From JAYVYM01 sp046593925 (GTDB lineage Bacteria > Actinomycetota > Actinomycetes > Mycobacteriales > SCTD01): a stretch of 15,613 nt of DNA. The translations under genes were made by a program, and so were the position numbers. Below, piece after piece: positions 6,163-13,838 of the stretch (position 1 is the first letter of the stretch; every line of letters begins with the position of its first letter). Location of the stretch: positions 1 through 15,613 of the forward strand of contig JBKJQN010000107.1 of NCBI GenBank assembly GCA_046593925.1, in the 5' to 3' direction. Under the pieces are notes generated by a model, which saw only the letters and a list, made by a program, of their open reading frames with translations, had not been told where the DNA came from and ran no database searches.

Positions 6163-6741
6163 TCAGCGCGTCGCCGCGCGCGTGAATCGCAGGTGCGAGC
6201 GCGACGGCGTCGGCCCGCGCTGGTCCTGGTAGCGCGAGCCGTACACGCTGCTCCCGTACGGGTGCTCGCTCGGGGACGTCAGCGGCAGGACGCAGATCTG
6301 CCCGATCTTCATGCCCGGGTAGAGCTTGATGGGCAGGTTCGCCACGTTGCTCAGCTCCAGCGTGACGTGCCCGGAGAAGCCGGGATCGATGAACCCGGCC
6401 GTCGAGTGCGTCAGCAGGCCGAGTCGACCAAGGCTGCTCTTGCCCTCGAGTCGGCTCGCCAGGTCGTCACCCAAGGTGATCACCTCGAGGGTGGACCCGA
6501 GCACGAACTCACCCGGATGCAGGATGAAGGGCTCGTCCCCCTCCGGCTCGACCAGCTCGGTGAGGTCTTCCTGAGCCACCGCCGGGTCGATGTGGGTGTA
6601 ACGGTGGTTAGCGAAGACCCGGAAGTAGCGGTCCAGCCGTACGTCGATGCTGCTCGGCTGCACCATCGCTTCGTCGTATGGCGTGAGCCCCATCCGCCCG
6701 GCGGCGAGGGCGGCCTTGAGGTCACGATCGGAGAGCAGCAC
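6163..6741 (-). CDS. dcd: dCTP deaminase (probably dUMP-forming)
   Basis: This 192-residue protein is close in length and sequence to the 190-residue mycobacterial enzyme. Landmarks are QPSSIDVRLD (28-37), GKSSLGRLGL (100-109), HSTAGFIDPGFSG (112-124), the catalytic Glu at 129 in TLELSN, and QRGPTPSRS near the C-terminus. Mycobacterial Dcd is bifunctional, turning dCTP into dUMP by deamination and diphosphate hydrolysis. The THSTAG segment with Ala115 is the same here, so that activity is likely. The start is GTG at 6741, fixed by alignment to the family. No Shine-Dalgarno is seen and a possible -10 lies only 7 bases away, suggesting a leaderless message. It ends 3 bp from the convergent c-di-GMP gene and is divergent from tRNA-Gly. 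Confidence 0.96.
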   Translation of the reverse strand: MLLSDRDLKAALAAGRMGLTPYDEAMVQPSSIDVRLDRYFRVFANHRYTHIDPAVAQEDLTELVEPEGDEPFILHPGEFVLGSTLEVITLGDDLASRLEGKSSLGRLGLLTHSTAGFIDPGFSGHVTLELSNVANLPIKLYPGMKIGQICVLPLTSPSEHPYGSSVYGSRYQDQRGPTPSRSHLRFTRAATR

Positions 6742-6782
6742 GTCGGCCAGGCTATCGGGCGCGGTAGTCTCAGCCCGTACAT
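6742..6782. promoter_or_regulatory. Divergent promoter region between dcd and tRNA-Gly
   Basis: Both promoters must fit in or near 41 bp. On the + strand TAGTCT at 6765-6770 is a reasonable -10 for the tRNA, 12 bases before its 5' end. On the minus strand TAGCCT (6754-6749) would start dcd transcription at about its GTG. Convincing -35 hexamers are not visible for either. Confidence 0.35.
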
Positions 6783-6856
6783 GCGGGCGTAGTTCAGCGG
6801 CAGAACATCAGCTTCCCAAGCTGAGAACGCGAGTTCGATTCTCGTCGCCCGCTCCA
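6783..6856 (+). tRNA. tRNA-Gly, anticodon CCC
   Basis: The cloverleaf folds cleanly. Acceptor GCGGGCG (6783-6789) pairs with CGCCCGC (6846-6852). The D stem is GTTC/GAAC, and the anticodon stem TCAGC/GCTGA encloses the loop TTCCCAA with anticodon CCC. The T arm contains TTCGATT. The discriminator is T (6853) and CCA is encoded (6854-6856). It reads GGG glycine codons. It is divergent from dcd, and the next protein gene starts 590 bp downstream. Confidence 0.97.
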
Positions 6857-6871
6857 CGATCGTACCTGTTC

Positions 6872-6890
6872 AGGGGTCTTTTTGACCCCT
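6872..6890 (+). terminator. Hairpin downstream of tRNA-Gly, probable terminator
   Basis: AGGGGTC (6872-6878) and GACCCCT (6884-6890) form a perfect 7-bp stem around a TTTTT loop, 15 bases past the CCA end of the tRNA. There is no U-run afterwards, so termination efficiency is uncertain, but the position suits processing or termination of the tRNA transcript. Confidence 0.55.
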
Positions 6891-6912
6891 CGGACATGAC
6901 CTGCAACGTCAA

Positions 6913-6946
6913 GTGTGCCCGCCGCGTGCCCGATCGACGGGCACAC
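6913..6946. repeat. Mutually exclusive hairpins sharing one arm
   Basis: The arm around 6938-6946 (CGGGCACAC) can pair with GTGTGCCCG at 6913-6921 (9 bp, 16-base loop). Its CGGGCAC part (6938-6944) can instead pair with GTGCCCG at 6926-6932 (7 bp, 5-base loop). Two upstream near-repeats thus compete for one partner, an arrangement seen in attenuator-like switches and in some protein-binding repeats. The role here is unknown. Confidence 0.6.
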
Positions 6947-7258
6947 CTGGCTCGAACCGGGACGCCGCAGACCTTGTTCGTGGCCCTGACCGGCGGTAGG
7001 TCTGGTACATTTGACCCGTTCTGCGGAGCGGCGAGCGCGAGCTGCCAGCGACCACCCGTCGGTCCACAAGACTGTGATGGTCCTGACACGTTGCCGGGCC
7101 GGTGCTCGCGCGTCGGGACGGCTGAGTGCACGGTGCCCGGGGGTGCGCCGACGGTTGGCCACGTAGGGCGACGAGGAGCGCCTCCTGATGGTCTTGCCGC
7201 ACGGGCTGATCCGGCGTAGGCCTCCGCCAGCGGTGAGCGGTATGCCGTACCTGTGCGG

Positions 7259-7334
7259 GACAGGGGCAACCCCGGATCGGGCGCCGATCCGCAACCGCCG
7301 GCCCTCTGTCGGCGACACGCCCTCCGCGTGTGCC
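7259..7334 (+). ncRNA. Candidate structured RNA element in the leader of the large operon
   Basis: Nested pairing is visible. GACAG (7259-7263) pairs with CTGTC (7306-7310), continued by GGGC (7264-7267) with GCCC (7301-7304) past one bulged base. Inside is a perfect 8-bp hairpin, CGGATCGG/CCGATCCG (7273-7280/7284-7291), flanked by AAC and by CAACC as an asymmetric internal loop. A second hairpin follows directly: ACACGC/GCGTGT (7315-7320/7326-7331) with GGC/GCC outside. It ends 112 bp before the phosphatase gene. The internal-loop pattern recalls one helix of c-di-GMP-I riboswitches, but the second half of that motif is absent. I assign no class. It could be chance in GC-rich DNA. Confidence 0.3.
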
Positions 7335-7446
7335 CTGAAGGTCATGGATCGTCCCTGGCAGCTGCCCACACGGGCTTCCCAGACGCGTCGAGCGCCCCTA
7401 AGGTCAACGTGCCCGCCATAGGGCCTGGGACCGATGGGGGGCCGCG

Positions 7447-10269
7447 ATGACCCTGCCTGTGGTTCTGGCTGGACCCATTCTGCGCAGGGTCGAGGCCACG
7501 TCGGTCTCGGTCTGGATCGCGCTCAGCAAGCCGGCCGGGGTGTCGCTCACGGTCTGGGAGGGCGAGGCCCGGAGCGGCCAGGCGGACCCCTACCTCACGA
7601 GCCGGGACCCGACCCGCACCGTGCGGGTCGCGAACCACCTGCACCTGGTCGTCGTCACTCTCGCCCTCAGCGCACCCGACCCCCAGGTGCCGACCAGCGG
7701 GCACCCGTTCGCGACGCTCAAGCCCGACACATTCTACTCGTACGACCTCGTGATGCAGTTCGACGACGACGACCCGACCCACCCCGCGACGCTGGACTCG
7801 CTGGGCATGCTGACGGCGTCGGAGCCGGGGGCCGCGCTGCTGCGCCTGCCGCTGGGGTACGAGGCTGGCGTGCTCCCCGGCTTCGCGCTGCCGCCGAGCG
7901 ACTTCGCGCAGCTCAACATCCTGTACGGCTCCTGCCGCCAGGCCGGCCATCCCGACCCTGACGCCCTCGCCTACGTCGACGACCTCGTGTGGGGCCCGAC
8001 GCACAAGGGCTACAACGACCCGTTCACGCGGCCGCACCAGCTCTTCCTCGGCGGCGACCAGATCTACGCCGACTCCGTCCGGCCACTGCACATGCTGCTC
8101 GTCATGGACATCGCCAAGAAGCTGCTCGCCAAGGACCCGGACGACCCGGACGAGAAGCCCGTCGAGTACGTCCGCGTCGACGCGGCCGCCAACCTCGACA
8201 CCGTGACCCCGGCTTACGCCGACCTCGACAAAGACCCCGCCAAGTACTACAAGCTCGATCCTGCCGTCACCGATGTCGAGCTCCCGGTCGACCGGAGCCA
8301 CTTTCCCGAGGGCCACCGGCTTTCGACCACGTTGCGGGACGCCCAGCTCACGAGCGAGGACGGCGCCAGCCACGTCATCGGCCTAGGAGAGTTCGCCGGG
8401 CTCTACCTGACCTGCTGGAGCAACGCGCTCTGGGGACCGTTCGTCACGGGGGCCACCTGGGCGCCCGACAGCAGCAGCCCGTCCGTGTCGCAGCCCCTGC
8501 TCTGGCAGCAGGACCTGCCGGCTGATACCGGGATGATCGTCATGCCCCCGGCCGACTACCCGCCCGTCGTCGCCGGCTCGTTCTACGCCATGAACCCCGT
8601 GCGCGACGCGGACCCGCAGCAGGTGCTGCGCCGCGACCACGCCATCCTGTCGGCCCTGCAGCTCTCGCTGGCCAAGGTGCAGCGGGCCCTGGCCAACGTG
8701 CCGACCTACATGATCCTCGACGACCACGACGTCACCGACGACTACTTCCTCAACCCGCTCTGGTGCCGACGCGTGCTCACGAGCAAGCTCGGCGTCGACA
8801 TCCTGCGCAACGCGATGACCGCGTACGCGCTGTTCCAGGACTGGGGCAACGACCCGCTCGCCTACACCAGCGGGCCCAAGCAACGGCTGCTGGCGGTGGT
8901 GCCGTTGCTGTTCCCCGAGGGCAAGACGACGGGTCCCGACCGGCCCTCGGCCGAGCGGATCGCCGAGCTGCTCGGCTACGACAAAGAGCTGACCATGAGC
9001 CCTGACGGGCGCCACGACCACGTCAAGCCGCCGCTCACGTGGCACTTCACCATCGACGGACCGCACCATCGGGTGCTGGCCCTCGACAACCGCACCCGGC
9101 GCAGCTACGCCTCCGTCGTCGGGCCGCCGGGCAACGTCTCGGTCGACGCGCTGCTCGACCAGATCCCGCTCGCGCCGCTGCCGGCGGACAAGCAGGTGCT
9201 CGTCATCGTCGCCCCGCTGCAGGTCATCGGTGCCTCGGTGCTGGACGAGGTCGTCGCCCCGCTGAGCTACCGCGTCTTCGACGCCAAGGAGGCCGCCAAC
9301 CCGTCGAGCGGGCTCGTGCCGCCCAGCACCAGCGGGCTGCGCGGGATGCTCGGCACCAACCCCGACGCCATCGAGGCCTGGACGTTCGACACCCCCACCT
9401 TCGAGCACCTGCTGTCCCGCCTGGCGCCGTTCGGACGGGTCGTGCTGCTGTCCGGGGACGTGCACTACTCGGCGGGCACGGTGATGACCTACTGGCCGGC
9501 GCCCGACGCGGTCCCGGCGCGCTTCGCGCAGTTCACCTCGAGCGGGTTCAAGAACGTCATGCCGGCGCACATCACGTTCGCGGACCGCACGCTGAGCGTC
9601 GCCCAGCAGCTCGTGCGCGCCAACATCGGCAACGTCCGGATCGGCTGGCACCAGCCCGCCGACGACCTCGTCCTGCTGCCGGCGGGGCACACCGACGCCG
9701 AGCTCACCCCCGTGATGCGCTCGCGCCTGCGGACCAGCCCGGTCCTGCTCCCCACCTGGGGCTGGCCCGACGACAACCCGGCGGGCGCCGGCCCGTACGA
9801 CCCCGCCAAGGCGAGCGCCCTCAACCCGGCCAAGCCGTTCGACTGGTGCTGGCGGGTCCTGCCGCTGCTCGACACCCGCCCCGAGATCGACCGGCCGGCG
9901 GGAGTCCGCGTGGCCAGTCTCGACCAGCCGGCGGTGACGGCGCGGCTGGCCGACCCCGCCACGGTCCTGGAGGGCTACCGCGACCTCGCCGCGCGCCACC
10001 AGCACGCGCTGAACCGCATGCGCGCCGCCCGGCAGATCCTCTTCCGCGCCAACCTCGGCCGGGTGCGCTTCGTGCCGCACCCCGACCAGACGCTCGACGC
10101 CGTCCACGAGGTCATCACGGCCTTCGCCGACCCGTCGTCGACGCTCAGCCTCACGCCCGTTCCCGAGGTGTTCCTGCAGCAGGTCGCCCACCTCGGCCCG
10201 GAGCCGGAGCCGCCGCCCACGGCCCTGCGGACCAAGGCGCTGCTCGTCCCCGACCGGGGTGCCCCGTGA
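7447..10269 (+). CDS. PhoD-like metallophosphatase without export signal (940 aa)
   Basis: Motifs of the PhoD-type calcineurin-like phosphatase fold are in order: YGSCRQ (160-165), LGGDQIYAD (201-209), MILDDHDVTDD (422-432) and LSGDVHYS (668-675). They supply the Asp/His metal ligands expected of a phosphomonoesterase or phosphodiesterase. Residues 1 to about 150 look like the beta-sandwich N-terminal domain seen in PhoD proteins. The roughly 265 residues after the last motif are not part of the usual core. Classical PhoD is Tat-exported, but this protein starts directly with MTLPVVLAGPILRR and has no signal peptide. ATG 7447 has a G6 ribosome binding site 5 bases upstream. Its stop overlaps the next start by 4 bp (GTGA). 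The natural substrate cannot be told from sequence. Confidence 0.85.
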   Translation: MTLPVVLAGPILRRVEATSVSVWIALSKPAGVSLTVWEGEARSGQADPYLTSRDPTRTVRVANHLHLVVVTLALSAPDPQVPTSGHPFATLKPDTFYSYDLVMQFDDDDPTHPATLDSLGMLTASEPGAALLRLPLGYEAGVLPGFALPPSDFAQLNILYGSCRQAGHPDPDALAYVDDLVWGPTHKGYNDPFTRPHQLFLGGDQIYADSVRPLHMLLVMDIAKKLLAKDPDDPDEKPVEYVRVDAAANLDTVTPAYADLDKDPAKYYKLDPAVTDVELPVDRSHFPEGHRLSTTLRDAQLTSEDGASHVIGLGEFAGLYLTCWSNALWGPFVTGATWAPDSSSPSVSQPLLWQQDLPADTGMIVMPPADYPPVVAGSFYAMNPVRDADPQQVLRRDHAILSALQLSLAKVQRALANVPTYMILDDHDVTDDYFLNPLWCRRVLTSKLGVDILRNAMTAYALFQDWGNDPLAYTSGPKQRLLAVVPLLFPEGKTTGPDRPSAERIAELLGYDKELTMSPDGRHDHVKPPLTWHFTIDGPHHRVLALDNRTRRSYASVVGPPGNVSVDALLDQIPLAPLPADKQVLVIVAPLQVIGASVLDEVVAPLSYRVFDAKEAANPSSGLVPPSTSGLRGMLGTNPDAIEAWTFDTPTFEHLLSRLAPFGRVVLLSGDVHYSAGTVMTYWPAPDAVPARFAQFTSSGFKNVMPAHITFADRTLSVAQQLVRANIGNVRIGWHQPADDLVLLPAGHTDAELTPVMRSRLRTSPVLLPTWGWPDDNPAGAGPYDPAKASALNPAKPFDWCWRVLPLLDTRPEIDRPAGVRVASLDQPAVTARLADPATVLEGYRDLAARHQHALNRMRAARQILFRANLGRVRFVPHPDQTLDAVHEVITAFADPSSTLSLTPVPEVFLQQVAHLGPEPEPPPTALRTKALLVPDRGAP

Positions 10270-13200
10270 GCGACCGCGACCTGGTCCAGGTCGTCGTCGA
10301 CGAGGCCGTCGACTTCTTCGAGTGGGTCGAGTCGACGCTGCGCTACCGCGCCGCGCGCCAGTCGATCATCAGCGACCTCGGGGGTAGCCCCACACGCGCC
10401 GGCGCAGCCGATGACCCCGACGCGGCGCACGACGTCGTCCAGGGTCCCACTTTCGCCTCGATCAAGGCCTACCGCGATGCCACGGACCCCGGGGCCGAGG
10501 CGCAGGTGCAGGTCCTGCTCGACCTGGCCACACTGCTCGACGTCCTCGCCACGCAGGTCGAGGCGTGGGACCTGCCCGCGGGGGCCCAGGCCGAGGAGGC
10601 GGGGCACGGGCTGCTCGAGCTGCTCGGCTCGACCTACGTGCGGCTGCGCTGGCCGCGGCTGTTCCTGCTCCTGCAGGCCCTCACCCTCTTCGACGAGCTC
10701 GCCTCGACCTACGGCCTGCTCACCAACCCCGTGACCGAGATCGGCGCGGGCCTGAGGCGGCTGGTGGAGCTCCTGTTCGACCCGGTGGGGCTGCTCAAGG
10801 CCGTGGGCGAGCTCGTCGAGGGCATCCTCACGACCGCCGGCGGACTGGTCGGCGCACCGCACCCGACGGGCGGCCTGCTGGAGCAGACCGCAGAGCACGT
10901 CGAGCTGCTGGCCCGCATCGGGGCGGCGGTCGGCGGCTTCGTCGTCGCGAAGCGAGCCGAGGACGGCAGGGGCTTCCTGCTCACCGACGTCCTGGTCGGC
11001 TGGGACTCCCCGGAGCTGTCCCTCGACGCGCCGACGGCACCGACCGTGGTCGACGTCCTGTCGGCCACGCTGGTCTCCTTCGCGCTCGGCTGGGGAGGTC
11101 AGCCCCTGCCGGCCCCGGGTGACAACGGCGTCGCGACGTCGCGCCTGCTGGTCACCCTGGCCACCATCCCTGCCTCGCTCGGCGGCCCGTCGCTGTTCGT
11201 CGGGCTCGGTGGGGTGCTCGACGTCGAGGAGACCTACGACCGGTGGAAGCTCGACCTGAAGCTCGAGGCCGACGCGGCCACGGCCCTGCAGATCGGCGGT
11301 GACCCGGGCTTTCGGGTCCTCCCGCCCGACACGGGCAGCACGTTCCGGGCGAGCATCGGGATCACCTCGATCCCGAACGCCTCCACGGCGGTCACCACGA
11401 GCATCGGGCTGCTGCTCGGCACGAAGCTCGAGATCGGTCAGATCGGCTTCGGGCTCACGATCAACGAGACCGGTGCCGAGCTGCTCATGACGATCAACAA
11501 CCTGGCCCTCGTGCTCGACCCCAGGGGCCAGGACCCGTTCGTCGCCTCGGCCGCGCAGAGGTCACGGATACGCCTCGCGCTCGACCTCGTCGTCGGCTAC
11601 TCGAGCTCGCGCGGGCTGGTGCTCGAGGGGTCCCCGGCAGCGGCCGGGTCGGCCAGCGTCCCGGCGCCCGTCAGCGGCAACGCGCCCGCCGGCCGCTCCG
11701 TGCTCGACCTCACCGTCCCGCTGGGCAAGGCGATCGGCCCGGTCACGGTCCACAACGTCGCCCTGCGGGTCAGCCGCGGGACGACGCCGGAGCAGAAGAC
11801 GCTGACCGTCGAGGCCGACACCTCCTTCAGCGTGGCCTCTGGCCCCTTCTACCTGCGCCTGGACCAGGTGGGAGCCCTCGCGAGCTCGGACGGGGGCCTG
11901 CGCAACCTCGACGTCGACGTCAAGGGGCCCAGCGCGGTGACCGTCGAGATCAGCACCGCGGCGGTCACGGGCGGCGGGACCATCGCGCACGACCCGGGCA
12001 ACGGGATCTACTTCGGCGTCCTGGACCTCGTCTTCCACCCGCACCTGTCACTGACGGCGATCGCGCTCATCAGCACCCGCGACCCGGACAGCGAGGACGG
12101 CTGGTCACTCATCGTCATCGTCACCGCCGACGGGCTCAACTGGCACCTGGGCATGGACTTCTGGCTCGAGGGGCTCGGTGCGCTGCTCGCGCTGAACCGC
12201 ACCTTCGACCTCGCCGCCATGCGCACCGCGCTGCCCAGCGGCCAGTTGCGCAACGTGCTGTTCCCGCAGGACCCGGTGCGCCACTCCGCCGAGATCCTCA
12301 AGAGCCTGCAGACGCTCTTCCCCGCCCGCCGCGGGAGCTCCCTGTTCGGCGTCCTCGCCAAGGTCGGCTGGAACCGGCCGGCCCTCATCGAGTTCGAGCT
12401 CGGGGTCCTGTACGAGTGGGGGATCCAGCACCGGCTGATCCTGCTCGGCCGGGTCAGCGCCGACCTGCCGACCCGCGAGCACGCCGTCCTCACCTTCCGC
12501 ATGGACGCCGTCGGCGTGCTCGACCTCGACGCCGGCACCTTCGCCCTCGACGCGACCCTCTACGACTCCAAGCTGTGCGGGCGCTTCGTCCTCACCGGCG
12601 CCATGGCCATGCGCATCGGGTTCGGCGACGGCTTCGCCCTGGCCATCGGCGGCGTGCACCCGCGCTTCACCCCACCGCGCAGCCTTCCCCCCGTGCCGCG
12701 GTTGCAGATCGCCCTCACCAACGGGGACAACCCCAAGCTCATCTGCCAGGCCTACTTCGCGCTGACCTCCAACACGGTCCAGTTCGGCGCGGACGTCTCG
12801 CTCTACGCCTCGGCGTGCGGGTTCTCGATCACCGGTGACGCCGGCTTCGACGTCCTCATCCGGCTGCTGCCGTTCCACTTCCGCGCCGAGGTGCACGCGA
12901 GCGTGCAGCTCAAGCACGGATCGCACAACCTGTTCAAGGTCTCCTTCGACGGTGCGCTCGAAGGACCGCTACCGCTGCGGATCAACGCCAAGGCCTCCTT
13001 CGAGATCCTGTGGTGCAGCTTCTCCGTCCCGATCGCGCTGACCCTCGTCTCGGGCCAGGCCGTCGAGGCGCTGGTCCCGATCGACGTCCTGGGCGCCCTG
13101 CTCGAGGTGCTGGCCAAGCCGACCTCCTGGAGCTCGCAGCTGCCCGACGGCAGCGGTCAGGTCGTCGTCACCGGCCAGGTCACCAGCGCCGCCACCGTGC

Positions 13201-13838
13201 TGCACCCCCTAGGGACGCTGCGGGTGCGGCAGCACCTGGTGCCGCTCGACCTCACCCGTGACATCGACCTCGTCGGCACCAGCACCCCGACCGGCGAGCG
13301 CCGCTTCCGGGTCAGCGCGCTGACGCTGGGCCCGACGACGCACGAGCCGCAGCCGGTGCAGGACCTGTTCGCCCCGTCGCAGTTCTTCAGCATGACCGAC
13401 GACGAGAAGCTCGCCGCCCCCTCGTTCGAGCGCATGGACGCCGGAGCCGAGCTGGGCACCGACGGCTACGAGGTCGACCTCGTCGCCAGTCGCCGATCGG
13501 GCTTCGCCTACGACACCATCACGCTCGGCGCGGACGGCACGCCCACGGACACGACCCCGCACACCGAACCGGGCTCGCGCGTCCTCGACCAGATGGCGAC
13601 GAGCGCGGCGTCGCGGGCGCGGACCCGCACGACCCTCGCCCGCCGGTTCGCCGCACCCGTGCTGCGCACGGCGCCGACCGTGCGGCCCGCACGCTGGGCG
13701 GCCGTCCCGAGCGACGTCACCACCGCGCCGCTCGCCGGCGCGCCCACGACCTGGGCCGAAGCCCGCGGGGCGGCCCTTGCCGCCGAGGACCCGACGGCCT
13801 GGCTGGTCGTCGCGTCGCAGGAGGTGGCGGCGTCATGA
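10266..13838 (+). CDS. Large beta-rich protein, DUF6603-like (1190 aa)
   Basis: GTG at 10266 overlaps the phosphatase stop by 4 bp. The frame is open far upstream, but that part is the shifted shadow of the phosphatase gene. Residues 1 to about 230 look helical. From about 240 to 1000 the sequence alternates polar and hydrophobic residues as in long beta-sheets, with landmarks GWNRPALIEFELG (701-713), HPRFTPP (798-804) and AYFALTSNTVQFGA (829-842). I associate this pattern, from memory, with DUF6603. A distinct C-terminal part carries FAPSQFFSMTDDEKLAAPSFE-like text (from 1035, reported here only as a landmark) and an Ala/Arg/Thr-rich end. No signal peptide, transmembrane helix or catalytic motif is evident. 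A scaffold or binding role is plausible; the function is unknown. Confidence 0.8.
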   Translation: MSDRDLVQVVVDEAVDFFEWVESTLRYRAARQSIISDLGGSPTRAGAADDPDAAHDVVQGPTFASIKAYRDATDPGAEAQVQVLLDLATLLDVLATQVEAWDLPAGAQAEEAGHGLLELLGSTYVRLRWPRLFLLLQALTLFDELASTYGLLTNPVTEIGAGLRRLVELLFDPVGLLKAVGELVEGILTTAGGLVGAPHPTGGLLEQTAEHVELLARIGAAVGGFVVAKRAEDGRGFLLTDVLVGWDSPELSLDAPTAPTVVDVLSATLVSFALGWGGQPLPAPGDNGVATSRLLVTLATIPASLGGPSLFVGLGGVLDVEETYDRWKLDLKLEADAATALQIGGDPGFRVLPPDTGSTFRASIGITSIPNASTAVTTSIGLLLGTKLEIGQIGFGLTINETGAELLMTINNLALVLDPRGQDPFVASAAQRSRIRLALDLVVGYSSSRGLVLEGSPAAAGSASVPAPVSGNAPAGRSVLDLTVPLGKAIGPVTVHNVALRVSRGTTPEQKTLTVEADTSFSVASGPFYLRLDQVGALASSDGGLRNLDVDVKGPSAVTVEISTAAVTGGGTIAHDPGNGIYFGVLDLVFHPHLSLTAIALISTRDPDSEDGWSLIVIVTADGLNWHLGMDFWLEGLGALLALNRTFDLAAMRTALPSGQLRNVLFPQDPVRHSAEILKSLQTLFPARRGSSLFGVLAKVGWNRPALIEFELGVLYEWGIQHRLILLGRVSADLPTREHAVLTFRMDAVGVLDLDAGTFALDATLYDSKLCGRFVLTGAMAMRIGFGDGFALAIGGVHPRFTPPRSLPPVPRLQIALTNGDNPKLICQAYFALTSNTVQFGADVSLYASACGFSITGDAGFDVLIRLLPFHFRAEVHASVQLKHGSHNLFKVSFDGALEGPLPLRINAKASFEILWCSFSVPIALTLVSGQAVEALVPIDVLGALLEVLAKPTSWSSQLPDGSGQVVVTGQVTSAATVLHPLGTLRVRQHLVPLDLTRDIDLVGTSTPTGERRFRVSALTLGPTTHEPQPVQDLFAPSQFFSMTDDEKLAAPSFERMDAGAELGTDGYEVDLVASRRSGFAYDTITLGADGTPTDTTPHTEPGSRVLDQMATSAASRARTRTTLARRFAAPVLRTAPTVRPARWAAVPSDVTTAPLAGAPTTWAEARGAALAAEDPTAWLVVASQEVAAS

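Larger units (their letters stand above)
6857..7446. other. 590-bp region without a credible protein gene
   Basis: Open frames here lack ribosome binding sites and family features. The longest minus-strand frame overlaps the tRNA and is not believable. The region contains a 7-bp hairpin at 6872-6890, competing hairpins at 6913-6946, a compact multi-helix element at 7259-7334, and presumably the promoter of the large downstream operon. The gene at 7447 has a GGGGGG ribosome binding site close to its ATG. No attachment-site duplicate of the tRNA 3' end was seen within the window. Confidence 0.6.

Noticed and set aside
6940..6966. tRNA T-arm-like fragment (CCTGG-CTCGAA-CCGGG)
   Set aside because: It forms a 5-bp stem with one G-T pair, but there is no acceptor, anticodon or D arm around it on either strand. 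It is probably chance.
7259..7310. c-di-GMP-I (GEMM) riboswitch
   Set aside because: Only the GGC-AAC/CAACC-GCC internal-loop flavour matches. The second conserved helix with its GGUAG-type strand is missing, so the name is not justified.
6794..7369. 191-codon minus-strand frame overlapping the tRNA
   Set aside because: Its C-terminus is antisense of tRNA-Gly, a common artefact, and there is no ribosome binding site or domain.
8383..10191. 602-codon open frame on the minus strand
   Set aside because: It is antisense to the phosphatase gene with its conserved motifs, and shows typical shadow composition.
9039..10265. Upstream in-frame extension of the DUF6603-like ORF (409 codons)
   Set aside because: It overlaps the last 1.2 kb of the phosphatase in another frame and is Arg/Ala/Pro shadow sequence. 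The GTG at 10266 in a GTGA overlap is the natural start.
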